NCBI GenBank assembly: GCA_004375785.1
Contig: SOKM01000100.1
Span: forward strand, 1 to 18,195
From: Candidatus Cloacimonadota bacterium
GTDB lineage: Bacteria; Hydrothermota; E44-bin80
Length of the DNA stretch: 18,195 nucleotides
Direction of reading: 5' to 3'
In this document: positions 1 through 7,600 of the stretch, piece after piece
Position numbering within the stretch: the stretch's first letter is position 1
How the letters are laid out: the number at the start of each line of letters is the position of its first letter
The notes under the pieces: generated by a model
What the model was told of the DNA's origin: nothing
Database searches by the model: none
What the model saw: the letters and a program-made list of their open reading frames with translations, nothing else
Position numbers and translations under genes: made by a program

Positions 1-1213
1 GAACGATTGCAATAGATATCGATGGTTTCGGAAATTTAATAGAGGGAAGTGTTATATTGTTTCCTTTTAATGTAAGTGTATCGCCTGTTTTTGTAGATTT
101 CAACTTAACAAGTGCGCATATTGAACCTGGTAAAAGTTTCTTTGCCTCTTCTCTCTCCTTGCCATTGAGCAAATAAATCTGGTTTACTTTTTCCGTCGTC
201 CCTTTTGTGGTATTCAAGACCTCTATGCCCGGTGTAAGTTCTCCAGAAAAAACTCTTATATAATTAAGCTCACCTAAATGAGGTTCAAAAATGGTCTTGA
301 AGACAAGCGAGGCAAAAGGCTCATTAATTTTTAATATTCTCTCTCTCCCTCTCTCTGTAACATTTACTTCCTGCCTTTCTTCAGGTGAAGGAAGGAGTTG
401 AGCAATACTTTTCAATAAAGTGTCCATACCAATATTATGGTAAGCATCACCACATAGAACAGGATGCAATTCTCCATTTACCACGCCTTTTTTGAGTATT
501 GATGCAAGTTCTTCTTCCTTAATCTCTTCATCGGCTAAATACCTTTCCATCAAATCTTCGTCCGTTTCGACAAGCCCCTCCACAAGATTCTTGCTCATCT
601 CATCTACCCTTTTCTTCTCATTATCAGGAACTTCTATCCCCTGGCTCTTCCCATCTTTATAGATAAATGCTTTTTTGGTAAGGAGATTGACAACACCAGT
701 GAAGTTCTCTCCTCCCCCAATTGGAATTGTGAGCGGGACAATTCCCAATTTAAACACTTCTTTTATCTCTTTAATAACGTTAAAAAATTGAGCGTTCTCT
801 TTTTTTAAGCCATTGACAAAAATTACACTCGGAATAGAATACTCTTTTGTTAACTCCCATACCCATTCACTACCTACTTCAACACCTGAATTCGAATCAA
901 TCAGTATAATTGCCCCATCACTTACCGAAGCGGCAGAGATTACTTCTCCTCGAAAATCTGCATATCCTGGCGTATCGAGAATATTAACAAAAATATCGCT
1001 CCAGGTAAAGTGTCCAACTGAAAGAGAAACCGTTATCTTTCTTTCTATTTCAAGTGGGGAGTAATCCATCGCACTGCTCCCTTCATCCACCCTCCCCAAC
1101 CGTGTTCTTGCTCCGCTGTTGAAAAGCATTGCTTCTGCAAGTGTGGTCTTCCCCACTCCACCGTGTCCACAGAGCATAATATTTCTTATATCTTTCACCT
1201 TATATTCTTTCAA
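1..1213 (-). CDS. Elongation factor G-like GTPase (EF-G-2 type), N-terminal 404 residues, cut by window edge
   Basis: I translated this frame by hand; it runs off the left edge. It begins with TTG at 1213, seven bases after a strong GGAGG, a better-placed start than the in-frame GTG 15 bases on. Visible motifs: P-loop GHGGVGKTT (residues 16-24), switch I region with ERKITV, DTPGY at 80-84 (Tyr where canonical EF-G has His), a G5-like LCGDA segment, and the start of the beta-barrel domain II. Overall layout matches the EF-G-2/FusA-like paralogues known from Thermus, which are ribosome-associated GTPases, rather than housekeeping EF-G. The G4 motif, normally NKxD, reads NGLK at residues 134-137 although flanking residues are conserved (FVN..KKENAQF). 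Guanine specificity may therefore be altered or lost. A paralogue role is inferred; family membership is secure. Confidence 0.88.
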   Translation of the reverse strand, partial: MKEYKVKDIRNIMLCGHGGVGKTTLAEAMLFNSGARTRLGRVDEGSSAMDYSPLEIERKITVSLSVGHFTWSDIFVNILDTPGYADFRGEVISAASVSDGAIILIDSNSGVEVGSEWVWELTKEYSIPSVIFVNGLKKENAQFFNVIKEIKEVFKLGIVPLTIPIGGGENFTGVVNLLTKKAFIYKDGKSQGIEVPDNEKKRVDEMSKNLVEGLVETDEDLMERYLADEEIKEEELASILKKGVVNGELHPVLCGDAYHNIGMDTLLKSIAQLLPSPEERQEVNVTERGRERILKINEPFASLVFKTIFEPHLGELNYIRVFSGELTPGIEVLNTTKGTTEKVNQIYLLNGKEREEAKKLLPGSICALVKLKSTKTGDTLTLKGNNITLPSIKFPKPSISIAIV

Positions 1214-1257
1214 AGCAGAACCTCCTTATATTAACACTTTTCTATTTATTTTTTCAC

Positions 1258-1286
1258 TCTTTAACATACTATCTCTTTAATGTCAA
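1258..1286 (-). promoter_or_regulatory. Possible promoter for the EF-G-like gene
   Basis: A perfect -35 hexamer TTGACA (1281-1286) is followed after 17 bp by a weak -10 TAAAGA (1258-1263), about 45 bp upstream of the TTG start. The -35 lies inside the decayed reading frame just upstream, so it could be coincidental. Confidence 0.3.
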
Positions 1287-1377
1287 TATTTTTCTTTAAT
1301 GTTTGATGAGGTTCTATAATCTCTTTCTCTTCAATTCCAACATCAGGTTTTGTCTTTATAAGATAAACATCTTCATT
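1261..1377 (-). pseudogene. Remnant of a protein-coding C-terminus (38 residues, no start)
   Basis: Between the Fn3 protein and the EF-G-like gene, one minus-strand frame stays open for 38 codons before a TAA, with coding-like composition. It contains DVYLIKTKPDVGIEEKEI. It has no start codon and is closed upstream by an in-frame TAA. The wording DVYLIKT followed by VGIEE resembles the junction between repeat domains and the C-terminal tail of large secreted proteins in FCB-group bacteria. I read it as the stump of a deleted gene; the family resemblance is from memory and unproven. The rest of the 1214-1385 gap shows nothing else beyond the possible promoter. Confidence 0.4.
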
Positions 1378-1385
1378 TTAACTCC

Positions 1386-2087
1386 TCATTTTTGAAGAGT
1401 AGCTTCTACAGAATCAGATGGAAGAGACAATACCCCATCTACAAAAACAGCAATCTTGAAATATGTATCGGAAACATATTCTAGTGTGTATTCAGGGTTA
1501 CTCAGTTTTATTGGATCATACAAAACTGTATACCAACGAGTACTGGAACTATCTTTTCTATAGATATAGTATAGACTATCATGACCTTGTGGGGAAATCC
1601 ATTTTAATGTAAAAGAACTATCCCCTTGTTCCACCCACAAACTCTCAGGAGAAGGAGGAACAGGGTCAGGTAATCCTTGCTGAGATGTTGCATAGATAGT
1701 ATCAGAGAAATAACTTACAGGATGGTCTGACGCATACAGATAGTAACTATATCTTTCTCCATTTGAACAAGTTGTATCAAGAAATATCCCCCACATCGGG
1801 AAACCATAAAGATAATGGTAAACTGAATATGCCCCAATTGCTTTACTTTTGCCATCTTCTATTCGATAAATAATAAATATACTCTCTATTTCATAACCTT
1901 CTTCTAAATAATGCCACTGTAGATATATCCTTTTATCGCCTGGAAATGCTTCAAATAAATCAAGACCAATCCTCAGTGGAGCACCCTTGTCATGCGCACA
2001 ATCCAAGAAAAAAATTACCCCAAAGCACACTATCAAAACCTTCAAAATATTTTTTTCATTAGGGGACGGGGTTTGACGATATGACAC
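1386..2087 (-). CDS. Secreted two-domain fibronectin type III-like protein, possible lipoprotein
   Basis: The product has a hydrophobic N-terminal segment (about residues 14-28) ending in FFLDC (Cys30), then two Fn3-like beta-sandwich domains (about 37-138 and 143-233, the second starting at PDPVPPSPESL). It is probably exported. The Cys could be a lipid anchor, but Asp at -1 is unlike a normal lipobox, so lipidation is doubtful. Translation as called starts at GTG 2087, eight bases after an AGGAGGG that forms the end of the transposase gene, so residues 1-9 come from the mobile-element repeat. A more natural start, ATG at 2059, is out of frame by one base in a run of seven A; eight A would give MKKNILKVLIV in frame. 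Function beyond a surface or periplasmic binding role is unknown. Confidence 0.7.
   Translation of the reverse strand: MSYRQTPSPNEKNILKVLIVCFGVIFFLDCAHDKGAPLRIGLDLFEAFPGDKRIYLQWHYLEEGYEIESIFIIYRIEDGKSKAIGAYSVYHYLYGFPMWGIFLDTTCSNGERYSYYLYASDHPVSYFSDTIYATSQQGLPDPVPPSPESLWVEQGDSSFTLKWISPQGHDSLYYIYRKDSSSTRWYTVLYDPIKLSNPEYTLEYVSDTYFKIAVFVDGVLSLPSDSVEATLQK
2062..2086. repeat. Left inverted repeat of the RAYT element
   Basis: 25 bp beginning GGGGACGGGG and ending ATATGACA; exact reverse complement of 3048-3072. It forms codons 1-9 of the downstream Fn3 protein (SYRQTPSP). Confidence 0.9.
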
Positions 2088-2092
2088 TTTTT

Positions 2093-3013
2093 TTACCCTC
2101 CTCTCTTTTTCCTCTCCCTTTCCTTTGCTTTCGCTCTCTTGTACATCTGTCCCAATGAGCTGAATTTTAAATTGCTAAATGGCTTATATTCAACTATTTC
2201 CTTATATTCTAATCCACCCTCCTCCTTTAGTAATCTCAAAAGTTCATATCTGAATGCTCTGCCTGCTTTGCTGTTGTAATCTATCTCATCCACTCTTATC
2301 CCTTTGTCAATCTCAAATCTCTTTATCAAACTATCTGGTAACTCAAAATCAGCTTCCATATGTCTCATTCTTTTTGATGCCTCTATCTTTTTTCTCCTAT
2401 CAAATCTATGCACCGCTTTGGTTATAAATGCTCCATCACCCAGAACTTTACCGACCCTTGTCTCCTTTACTGGCATTCCCTCTCTACCTGCCCATTCCTT
2501 TAATAGATTATTAAATTCATCCTTATCACTAAAAAGCTCTTCCACAAATCTGTTTTCTACTGTGTCTGATACCATACCAGTGAAGTATTCATTTATGCTT
2601 GACCATCGATAGTCATAAGGATTCTCAACTAAACCAGCCCTCACAGAATTCAATAATACGTATATTATTGCTATCTTTAAATATTTATCCTCCCCTATTA
2701 ATGTCGATTTATACCTGTCCTGAAATACATACCCTTTTCCCTTTTGGGTCCCCCTGTAATTCATCGCATATTGACCATCTAATACCCTCATTAATTCTGA
2801 CATCTTACCACTTGTATTCTGAATTACTAAATGAAAATGATTATCCATTATGCAGTATGCATATACTACTATTTTATAAATTCTTGATTTTTCCTTAAGT
2901 AACTCTAAAAATCTAACCTTCAACTTCTTATCAGAAAATATGTTCTCGCCTTTATCACCTCTGTTCATCACATGATGATATGCTCCGATATACGTAAGTC
3001 TACTATGCCTCAT
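2093..3013 (-). CDS. REP-associated tyrosine transposase (Y1_Tnp family)
   Basis: This 306-residue protein is a single-strand DNA transposase of the HUH class. It shows the N-terminal HHVMNRG segment (13-19), the HUH motif DNHFHLVI with His59 and His61 for metal binding, and the catalytic tyrosine region IIYVLLNSVRAGLV, where Tyr118 is the likely nucleophile. About 140 further residues form a C-terminal extension (VLGDGAFI, then a degenerate helix-turn-helix around LEYKEIVEYKPFSNLKFSSLG), as in the longer RAYTs. The start is an ATG preceded by AAAGGAG. All key residues are present and the frame is intact, so it may be active. The last codons (AGA GGA GGG) double as a ribosome-binding site for the next gene. 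It sits between nadA and the Fn3 gene on the same strand. Confidence 0.92.
   Translation of the reverse strand: MRHSRLTYIGAYHHVMNRGDKGENIFSDKKLKVRFLELLKEKSRIYKIVVYAYCIMDNHFHLVIQNTSGKMSELMRVLDGQYAMNYRGTQKGKGYVFQDRYKSTLIGEDKYLKIAIIYVLLNSVRAGLVENPYDYRWSSINEYFTGMVSDTVENRFVEELFSDKDEFNNLLKEWAGREGMPVKETRVGKVLGDGAFITKAVHRFDRRKKIEASKRMRHMEADFELPDSLIKRFEIDKGIRVDEIDYNSKAGRAFRYELLRLLKEEGGLEYKEIVEYKPFSNLKFSSLGQMYKRAKAKERERKKRGG
2096..2102 (-). promoter_or_regulatory. Shine-Dalgarno inside the transposase end, driving the Fn3 gene
   Basis: AGGAGGG is made from the last sense codons of the transposase, spans to its TAA, and sits eight bases before the GTG at 2087. This predicts translational coupling of the Fn3 protein to the transposase. 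Confidence 0.55.
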
Positions 3014-3047
3014 TAATTATTCTCCTTTCTACTTCCAACACTAAAAA

Positions 3048-3072
3048 TGTCATATCGTCAAACCCCGTCCCC
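3048..3072. repeat. Right inverted repeat of the RAYT element
   Basis: 25 bp beginning TGTCATATCGTC and ending CGTCCCC; perfect inverted match to 2062-2086. The A-rich bases on its inner side (CTAAAAA) resemble those of the left copy. Confidence 0.9.
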
Positions 3073-3098
3073 GATTTTTCCGATTTCGTCCCCGATTT
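3067..3098. repeat. GTCCCCGATTT direct repeat at the nadA side of the element
   Basis: GTCCCCGATTT occurs at 3067-3077 and 3088-3098, with a third partial unit CCGATTT at 3080-3086. The last copy ends one base before the nadA stop codon. It is absent at the left end, so it may be a leftover of a second element or a partial tandem REP. Confidence 0.7.
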
Positions 3099-4448
3099 CT
3101 ACTTTATTGCTATCATTTTTTTCAGTGCTTTTTGTGCTTTCTTTATCGTATCCTTCTCTATCTCTATCTTATATTTCATCTCCATCAAGCTGTGGTATAC
3201 ATCTTCAAGACGGGTTCTTTTCATATTAACACATACTGGTCTTCGTGATGGCAAATAAAACTTCTTTTCAGGGTTTTCCCTCCTCATTCTGTTCACAAGC
3301 CCCTCTTCAGTTCCAACAATGAACTCTTTTATTTTGCTCTTTTTTGCAAGATTTATCATCCCCATTGTCCCAAGGACAAAATCAGCAATTCTTACGACCT
3401 CTGGTTTTGTCTCAGGATGCACCATCACACGAGCGTCAGGATGTTTCCTTTTCTGTTCTTTAATGTCACTAAGTCTTATGAATTCATGAACATAACAATA
3501 TCCATACCAGGGAATTATCTCTTTTTTTGTCTGTCCAGCAACATACGAGGCAAGGTTTTTATCCGGAATAAAGATTATTCTTTTTGGTTTCAAACTCTCT
3601 ACAACCTTAACTGCATTTGCAGAGGTGCAGCAGATATCAGACTCCGCTTTTACATCTGCAGATGTGTTTACATAACATACAACCTTTGCATCCGGATATT
3701 CATTCTTCATCTCCCTCAATTCTTCCACTGTAATCATATCAGCCATAGGACATCCAGCATCCAGACGAGGAATCAATACTGTTTTTTCCGGTGAAAGAAC
3801 TTTAGCACTCTCTGCCATAAAGTTAACACCGCAGAAAACGATGATTTTCTGTGGTAGTTTCGCTGCTCGACGGCTCAAATCAAGAGAATCTCCAAGATAA
3901 TCCGCTATCTCATGAACCTCTGGTCTCTGATAATTATGAACCAGAATTACCGCATCCCTCTCTTTTTTTAATCGTTTGATTTCTTTATTGAGTTTAGTGA
4001 GTGATAAATCCACAATTGCCCCCATTCCCTCATCAATTGTAATAGACATCTGTCTTATGTCTTCAAGCGTGATAGAATCAATGAAGTTTGTAATTACTTT
4101 TCCGAGGTTATCCCAGCATACCTTACAAATACATCTATCCATCCTATCACAATAATCCTTATTTGCACTGCATTTAACCGGAGTCACCTCTAATTCAGTT
4201 ACACGCAGAATGTCGCCAAGACATATTTCTTTCGGTTCTTTTGCAAGTATATACCCTCCTTTGACTCCTCTCGTTGCCTTCACAATATTCGCTTTTTTCA
4301 AAATGATGAAAATTTGTTCGAGATATTTCTCGCTAACCTCCTGCCTTTCTGCGACCTTGCTCAATGGGACAGGTTTTACCCCACCACCATTCACCATAAT
4401 ATCTAAAAGTGCCCTTACACAATAACGGCTTCTTGTTGATAACCTCAT
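3099..4448 (-). CDS. nadA: Rrf2-family Fe-S regulator fused to quinolinate synthase NadA
   Basis: One uninterrupted 449-codon frame holds two full-length proteins. Residues 1 to about 134 are an Rrf2/IscR-like winged-helix regulator (MRLSTRSRYCVRALLD start, recognition region LEQIFIILKKANIV, wing ATRGVKGGY) with a cysteine cluster C93, C100, C106, C108, C111 where IscR binds its cluster. Residues about 146-449 are NadA, which condenses iminoaspartate with dihydroxyacetone phosphate to quinolinate for NAD synthesis. Expected 4Fe-4S ligands are C233 (AGCPMADM), C318 (GYCYVHE) and C406; active-site residues H171, Y173 (HNYQ), Y259, H344 and E346 are also present. An AAGGAG precedes the ATG. No nadB or nadC lies nearby. 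A GTG at 4013 could allow separate internal NadA synthesis but has only a weak GGGG upstream. Domain identities are firm; the role of the fusion is inferred. Confidence 0.93.
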   Translation of the reverse strand: MRLSTRSRYCVRALLDIMVNGGGVKPVPLSKVAERQEVSEKYLEQIFIILKKANIVKATRGVKGGYILAKEPKEICLGDILRVTELEVTPVKCSANKDYCDRMDRCICKVCWDNLGKVITNFIDSITLEDIRQMSITIDEGMGAIVDLSLTKLNKEIKRLKKERDAVILVHNYQRPEVHEIADYLGDSLDLSRRAAKLPQKIIVFCGVNFMAESAKVLSPEKTVLIPRLDAGCPMADMITVEELREMKNEYPDAKVVCYVNTSADVKAESDICCTSANAVKVVESLKPKRIIFIPDKNLASYVAGQTKKEIIPWYGYCYVHEFIRLSDIKEQKRKHPDARVMVHPETKPEVVRIADFVLGTMGMINLAKKSKIKEFIVGTEEGLVNRMRRENPEKKFYLPSRRPVCVNMKRTRLEDVYHSLMEMKYKIEIEKDTIKKAQKALKKMIAIK

Positions 4449-4472
4449 TCCATCTCCTTTTTCATTTTATTA

Positions 4473-4501
4473 AATATACCATATCCGCTATAAATTTTCA
4501 A
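4473..4501 (-). promoter_or_regulatory. Sigma70-type promoter for rrf2-nadA, overlapping an imperfect palindrome
   Basis: TTGAAA (4496-4501), 17-bp spacer, TATATT (4473-4478); predicted start near 4466, then AAGGAG at 4454-4459 before the ATG at 4448. An imperfect palindrome with arms AAATnTA and TAnATTT (4472-4497) spans the spacer and both hexamers, a place where a bound regulator would repress. Confidence 0.6.
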
Positions 4502-4520
4502 GGTTTTTATTAGTTTTTTC

Positions 4521-4549
4521 TTGCTTTCAGGCAAATATATATATATAAT
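4521..4549 (+). promoter_or_regulatory. Sigma70-type promoter for the cyclase gene
   Basis: TTGCTT (4521-4526), 17-bp spacer, TATAAT (4544-4549) within an alternating TA tract. It diverges from the rrf2-nadA promoter, with the two -35 boxes about 20 bp apart, and leaves a leader of roughly 67 bases that lacks an obvious Shine-Dalgarno sequence. Confidence 0.55.
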
Positions 4550-4568
4550 AAAATGTTAAAAAAGTTGT

Positions 4569-4604
4569 CTTATTGGTCTTATTAGTTTTATTGGTTTTAT
4601 TGGT
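4569..4604. repeat. Nonamer tandem array (4 units) in the cyclase leader
   Basis: Four 9-bp units: CTTATTGGT, CTTATTAGT, TTTATTGGT, TTTATTGGT. It ends 18 bp before the cyclase ATG. A related array in the opposite orientation lies at 15637-15672. Confidence 0.8.
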
Positions 4605-4622
4605 TCAACATAAAAAATAACA

Positions 4623-7600
4623 ATGAAATGCCTGAAGTGTGGTAAAGATAATCCAGGAGGTTCAAAGTTCTGCAATCAATGTGGCATTCTTCTCCCCGTC
4701 TCTTCTGTTAAAGCTGATCATCTCCGCTTCGCACGAGTGCATATACCTCAAAAACTAAGGAAGAAGATGACCACTCTCAGGGCTGATAGTGAAAGAAAGA
4801 ATGTTACTATTCTCTTCGCAGATATTTCTGGATTTACTGCACTTTCAGAAAAACTCGATCCTGAAGAGGTGACGGAACTTATAAATAATTGCTTTGAAGC
4901 TTTGATTAATGTCATTTATAAATATGAGGGAACCATTGATAAATTCATAGGCGATTGTATAATGGTTCTCTTTGGTGCTCCGATAACACATGAGGACGAC
5001 CCTGAACGTGCAGTTCATACCGCTTTAGAAATAATGGGCGCACTTGACCGATTCAATGAAGAAGGGGGAACAAAACTTTCCATTCATATTGGTATAAACG
5101 CCGGTGTTGTAATTGCAGGAGGGGTAGGTTCAGATCTAAGGATGGACTATACAGTTATGGGAGATACAGTAAATCTTGCAGAGAGATTAATGGGCTTAGC
5201 AAAAGATGAAATCTTTGTGAGTGAGTCTGTCTATAAAAAAACGAATTATCTATTCGAAATGAATGGACTTGCTCCTGTGAAAGTCAAGGGTAAGACTAAG
5301 AAAATTAAACCATACAGGGTAATAGGGGTTAAGGAGAAACCAAAACGTAAACGGAGAATTTCTGAACTCTATTCCCCCCTTGTAGGAAGAAACGAGGAAT
5401 TAAACACAATTAGTGCTATTATGAATAAGAGATTAAAAGAAAACGCTGCTGTTTTAGCTCTGATTGGAGAAGCAGGATTGGGTAAGTCCCGACTTATAGA
5501 AGAGATGCGAAAAGAGACAGGTAAAAAGTGGCTATGGTTGAATGGAAGGTCATATTCCTATGGGAGCACAACTCCCTTCTGGGTAGTCTTAGAACAGGTC
5601 CGCAACTATCTGGGGATTGGCGAATTTGTTCCTGAATTAGATGCAATAAAGAAACTTAAAAGAAAGACAAAAGAACTCTTTGGGGTTAATGCAAACGAGT
5701 ATCTTCCCTATCTCTCTCTATTTCTATCTATCAAAGTCCCTGAGCATCTTGAGAAAAAGGTAAAATATCTCGATTATGAATCTTTGAGATTGCAGGAATT
5801 TGTATCTGTAAAGGCATTTTTCAGAATGATTGCACAAAATAAGCCTTTGATTCTCTATTTTGAAGACATACAATGGCTTGACCCGGAATCTCTTGAACTC
5901 ATAGGGTTTCTCCTTGAAGGATTAAAAGATACACAAGTTCTTTTCCTGTTTGAGGCAAGACCAGAGAAAGAGACAGGGTTAAATAAAATCAAACCATTTA
6001 TTCAGAAGATATATAAAAAGAGATATACAGAAATCAGACTGAAACCACTCAATAGCTATGCTGCCAGTGAACTTCTTAGTAACCTTTTAAGTATATCTGA
6101 CTTTCCTGAGAATTTATCAAGCCTAATACTTGAAAAATCCGAATGTAATCCATTCTATATAGAGGAAATCATCCACTCATTAATAGATTCTAATATTTTA
6201 GTTTTTTCATCTGGCATCTGGACACTAAGCGCTGAGCCCTATACCCTTAGCACTATAGAAGTCCCTGAGACAGTTGAGGCAGTGATAAGAGCAAGGATAG
6301 ATAAGCTTCCTTTAGTAACAAAAGATATCATCGGTAATGCCTCAGTAATTGGAAGAAATTTCCATTATCAAATTCTCTCTCATATAACCGATATTGAGAA
6401 GCTCGATGATGAAATTAAGATTCTTGAGGGGGGGGAATTCATCCTCAATAAAATTTCCCAATTTCCAATTGATTTGGAGTATCAATTCAAACACACTCTA
6501 ATCAGGGATGTAGCATATAATGGGTTATTGAAAAAGAAAAGAAGGAGAATCCATAGAAAGATAGCAGAATATATGGAGGATATATTTAGAGAGAAAATAA
6601 AAGATTACTTTGAAACGCTTGCACATCACTACTATTATGCAGGGCTCCTTGAAAAATCGTACGAATATTATAGAAAGGCGGGTGATGATGCAAAAAAACT
6701 CTACCTGAATAATGCGTCAATAGAATACTACGTAAAAGCAATAGAAATTCATAAAAAAATATTCCCCGATAAAAGGGAAAATCTGGCTGAACTTTTTGAA
6801 AAAAAAGGCGATGTCCATATAATCAAGGCAGAATACGATGTCGCATTTCAAGATTACAAAAACGCCTCTAATAATTATAAGGATATAGAGAAAAAAGCAG
6901 ATATAAAAAGAAAAATAGGCGAACTTTTTTTCAATAAGGCAGACTACAATACTGCAATCTCTCTCTATGGAGAAACAATAGATATATTAAGAAATATTCC
7001 ATCATCTCCCGTTTTATCCAAAACTCTTTTAGATTATGCGTGGCTTTTATCAGTTAGAAAAAGTGAACATTTGCGTGCAGAAAAAATGACAGAACTTGCA
7101 CTTGCAAAAATAGATAAGAAAAAAGAATCCAGAATTTATGCACAAGGCTTGAATACCCTTGGTGGCATCTTTTATAACAGAGGTAATTATAATAAGGCAC
7201 TGAAATATTATCAAAAAACACTAACAATCTCTAAGGCATTAAACGACAAAAAGGGTATTGGGACTGCATCAAATAATATAGGGCTTGTCTATCATAATAA
7301 AGGCGAACTTGACACCACATTAAAATATTACAAAAGATACCTTGCCATATCAGAAGAGATAGGAGATAAGAAGGGAATTGGGATTGCTTCCAATAATATT
7401 GGAGGAGTTTATCATAATAAAGGTGAACTCTCCATTTCATTGGACTATTATAAAAAATACCTTGCCATATCAGAAGAGATAGGCTATAAAAGGGGAACTG
7501 CAATTGCTTCCGGTAACATCGGGATTATTTATCGTAACAAAGGTAACCTCGATACTGCATTGAGGTACTACAAAAAATACCTTTCTCTATCAAAGGAGAT

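Larger units (their letters stand above)
2062..3098 (-). mobile_element. RAYT-type (IS200/IS605-like) element with 25-bp inverted repeats
   Basis: A Y1-type transposase gene is bracketed by a perfect 25-bp inverted repeat (2062-2086 and 3048-3072), followed on the nadA side by a second GTCCCCGATTT. The right limit at 3098 directly abuts the nadA stop codon; the left limit lies two bases from the out-of-frame ATG of the Fn3 gene. Long perfect inverted repeats are unusual for IS200 itself but fit REP/RAYT systems, in which the transposase acts on palindromic repeats. Exact ends are inferred from the repeats, not from a target-site comparison. Confidence 0.7.

Noticed and set aside
813..1064. 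Plus-strand 83-codon frame in the EF-G-like region
   Set aside because: Antisense of the EF-G-like GTPase, whose motifs are clear on the other strand.
3047..3229. Plus-strand 60-codon frame starting MSYRQTPSP
   Set aside because: It starts in the inverted repeat, lacks a ribosome-binding site and runs antisense into the nadA end; the shared start only reflects the repeat.
3417..3794. Plus-strand frame rich in Phe, Cys and Tyr opposite nadA
   Set aside because: Shadow of the NadA coding sequence; no motif or start signal.
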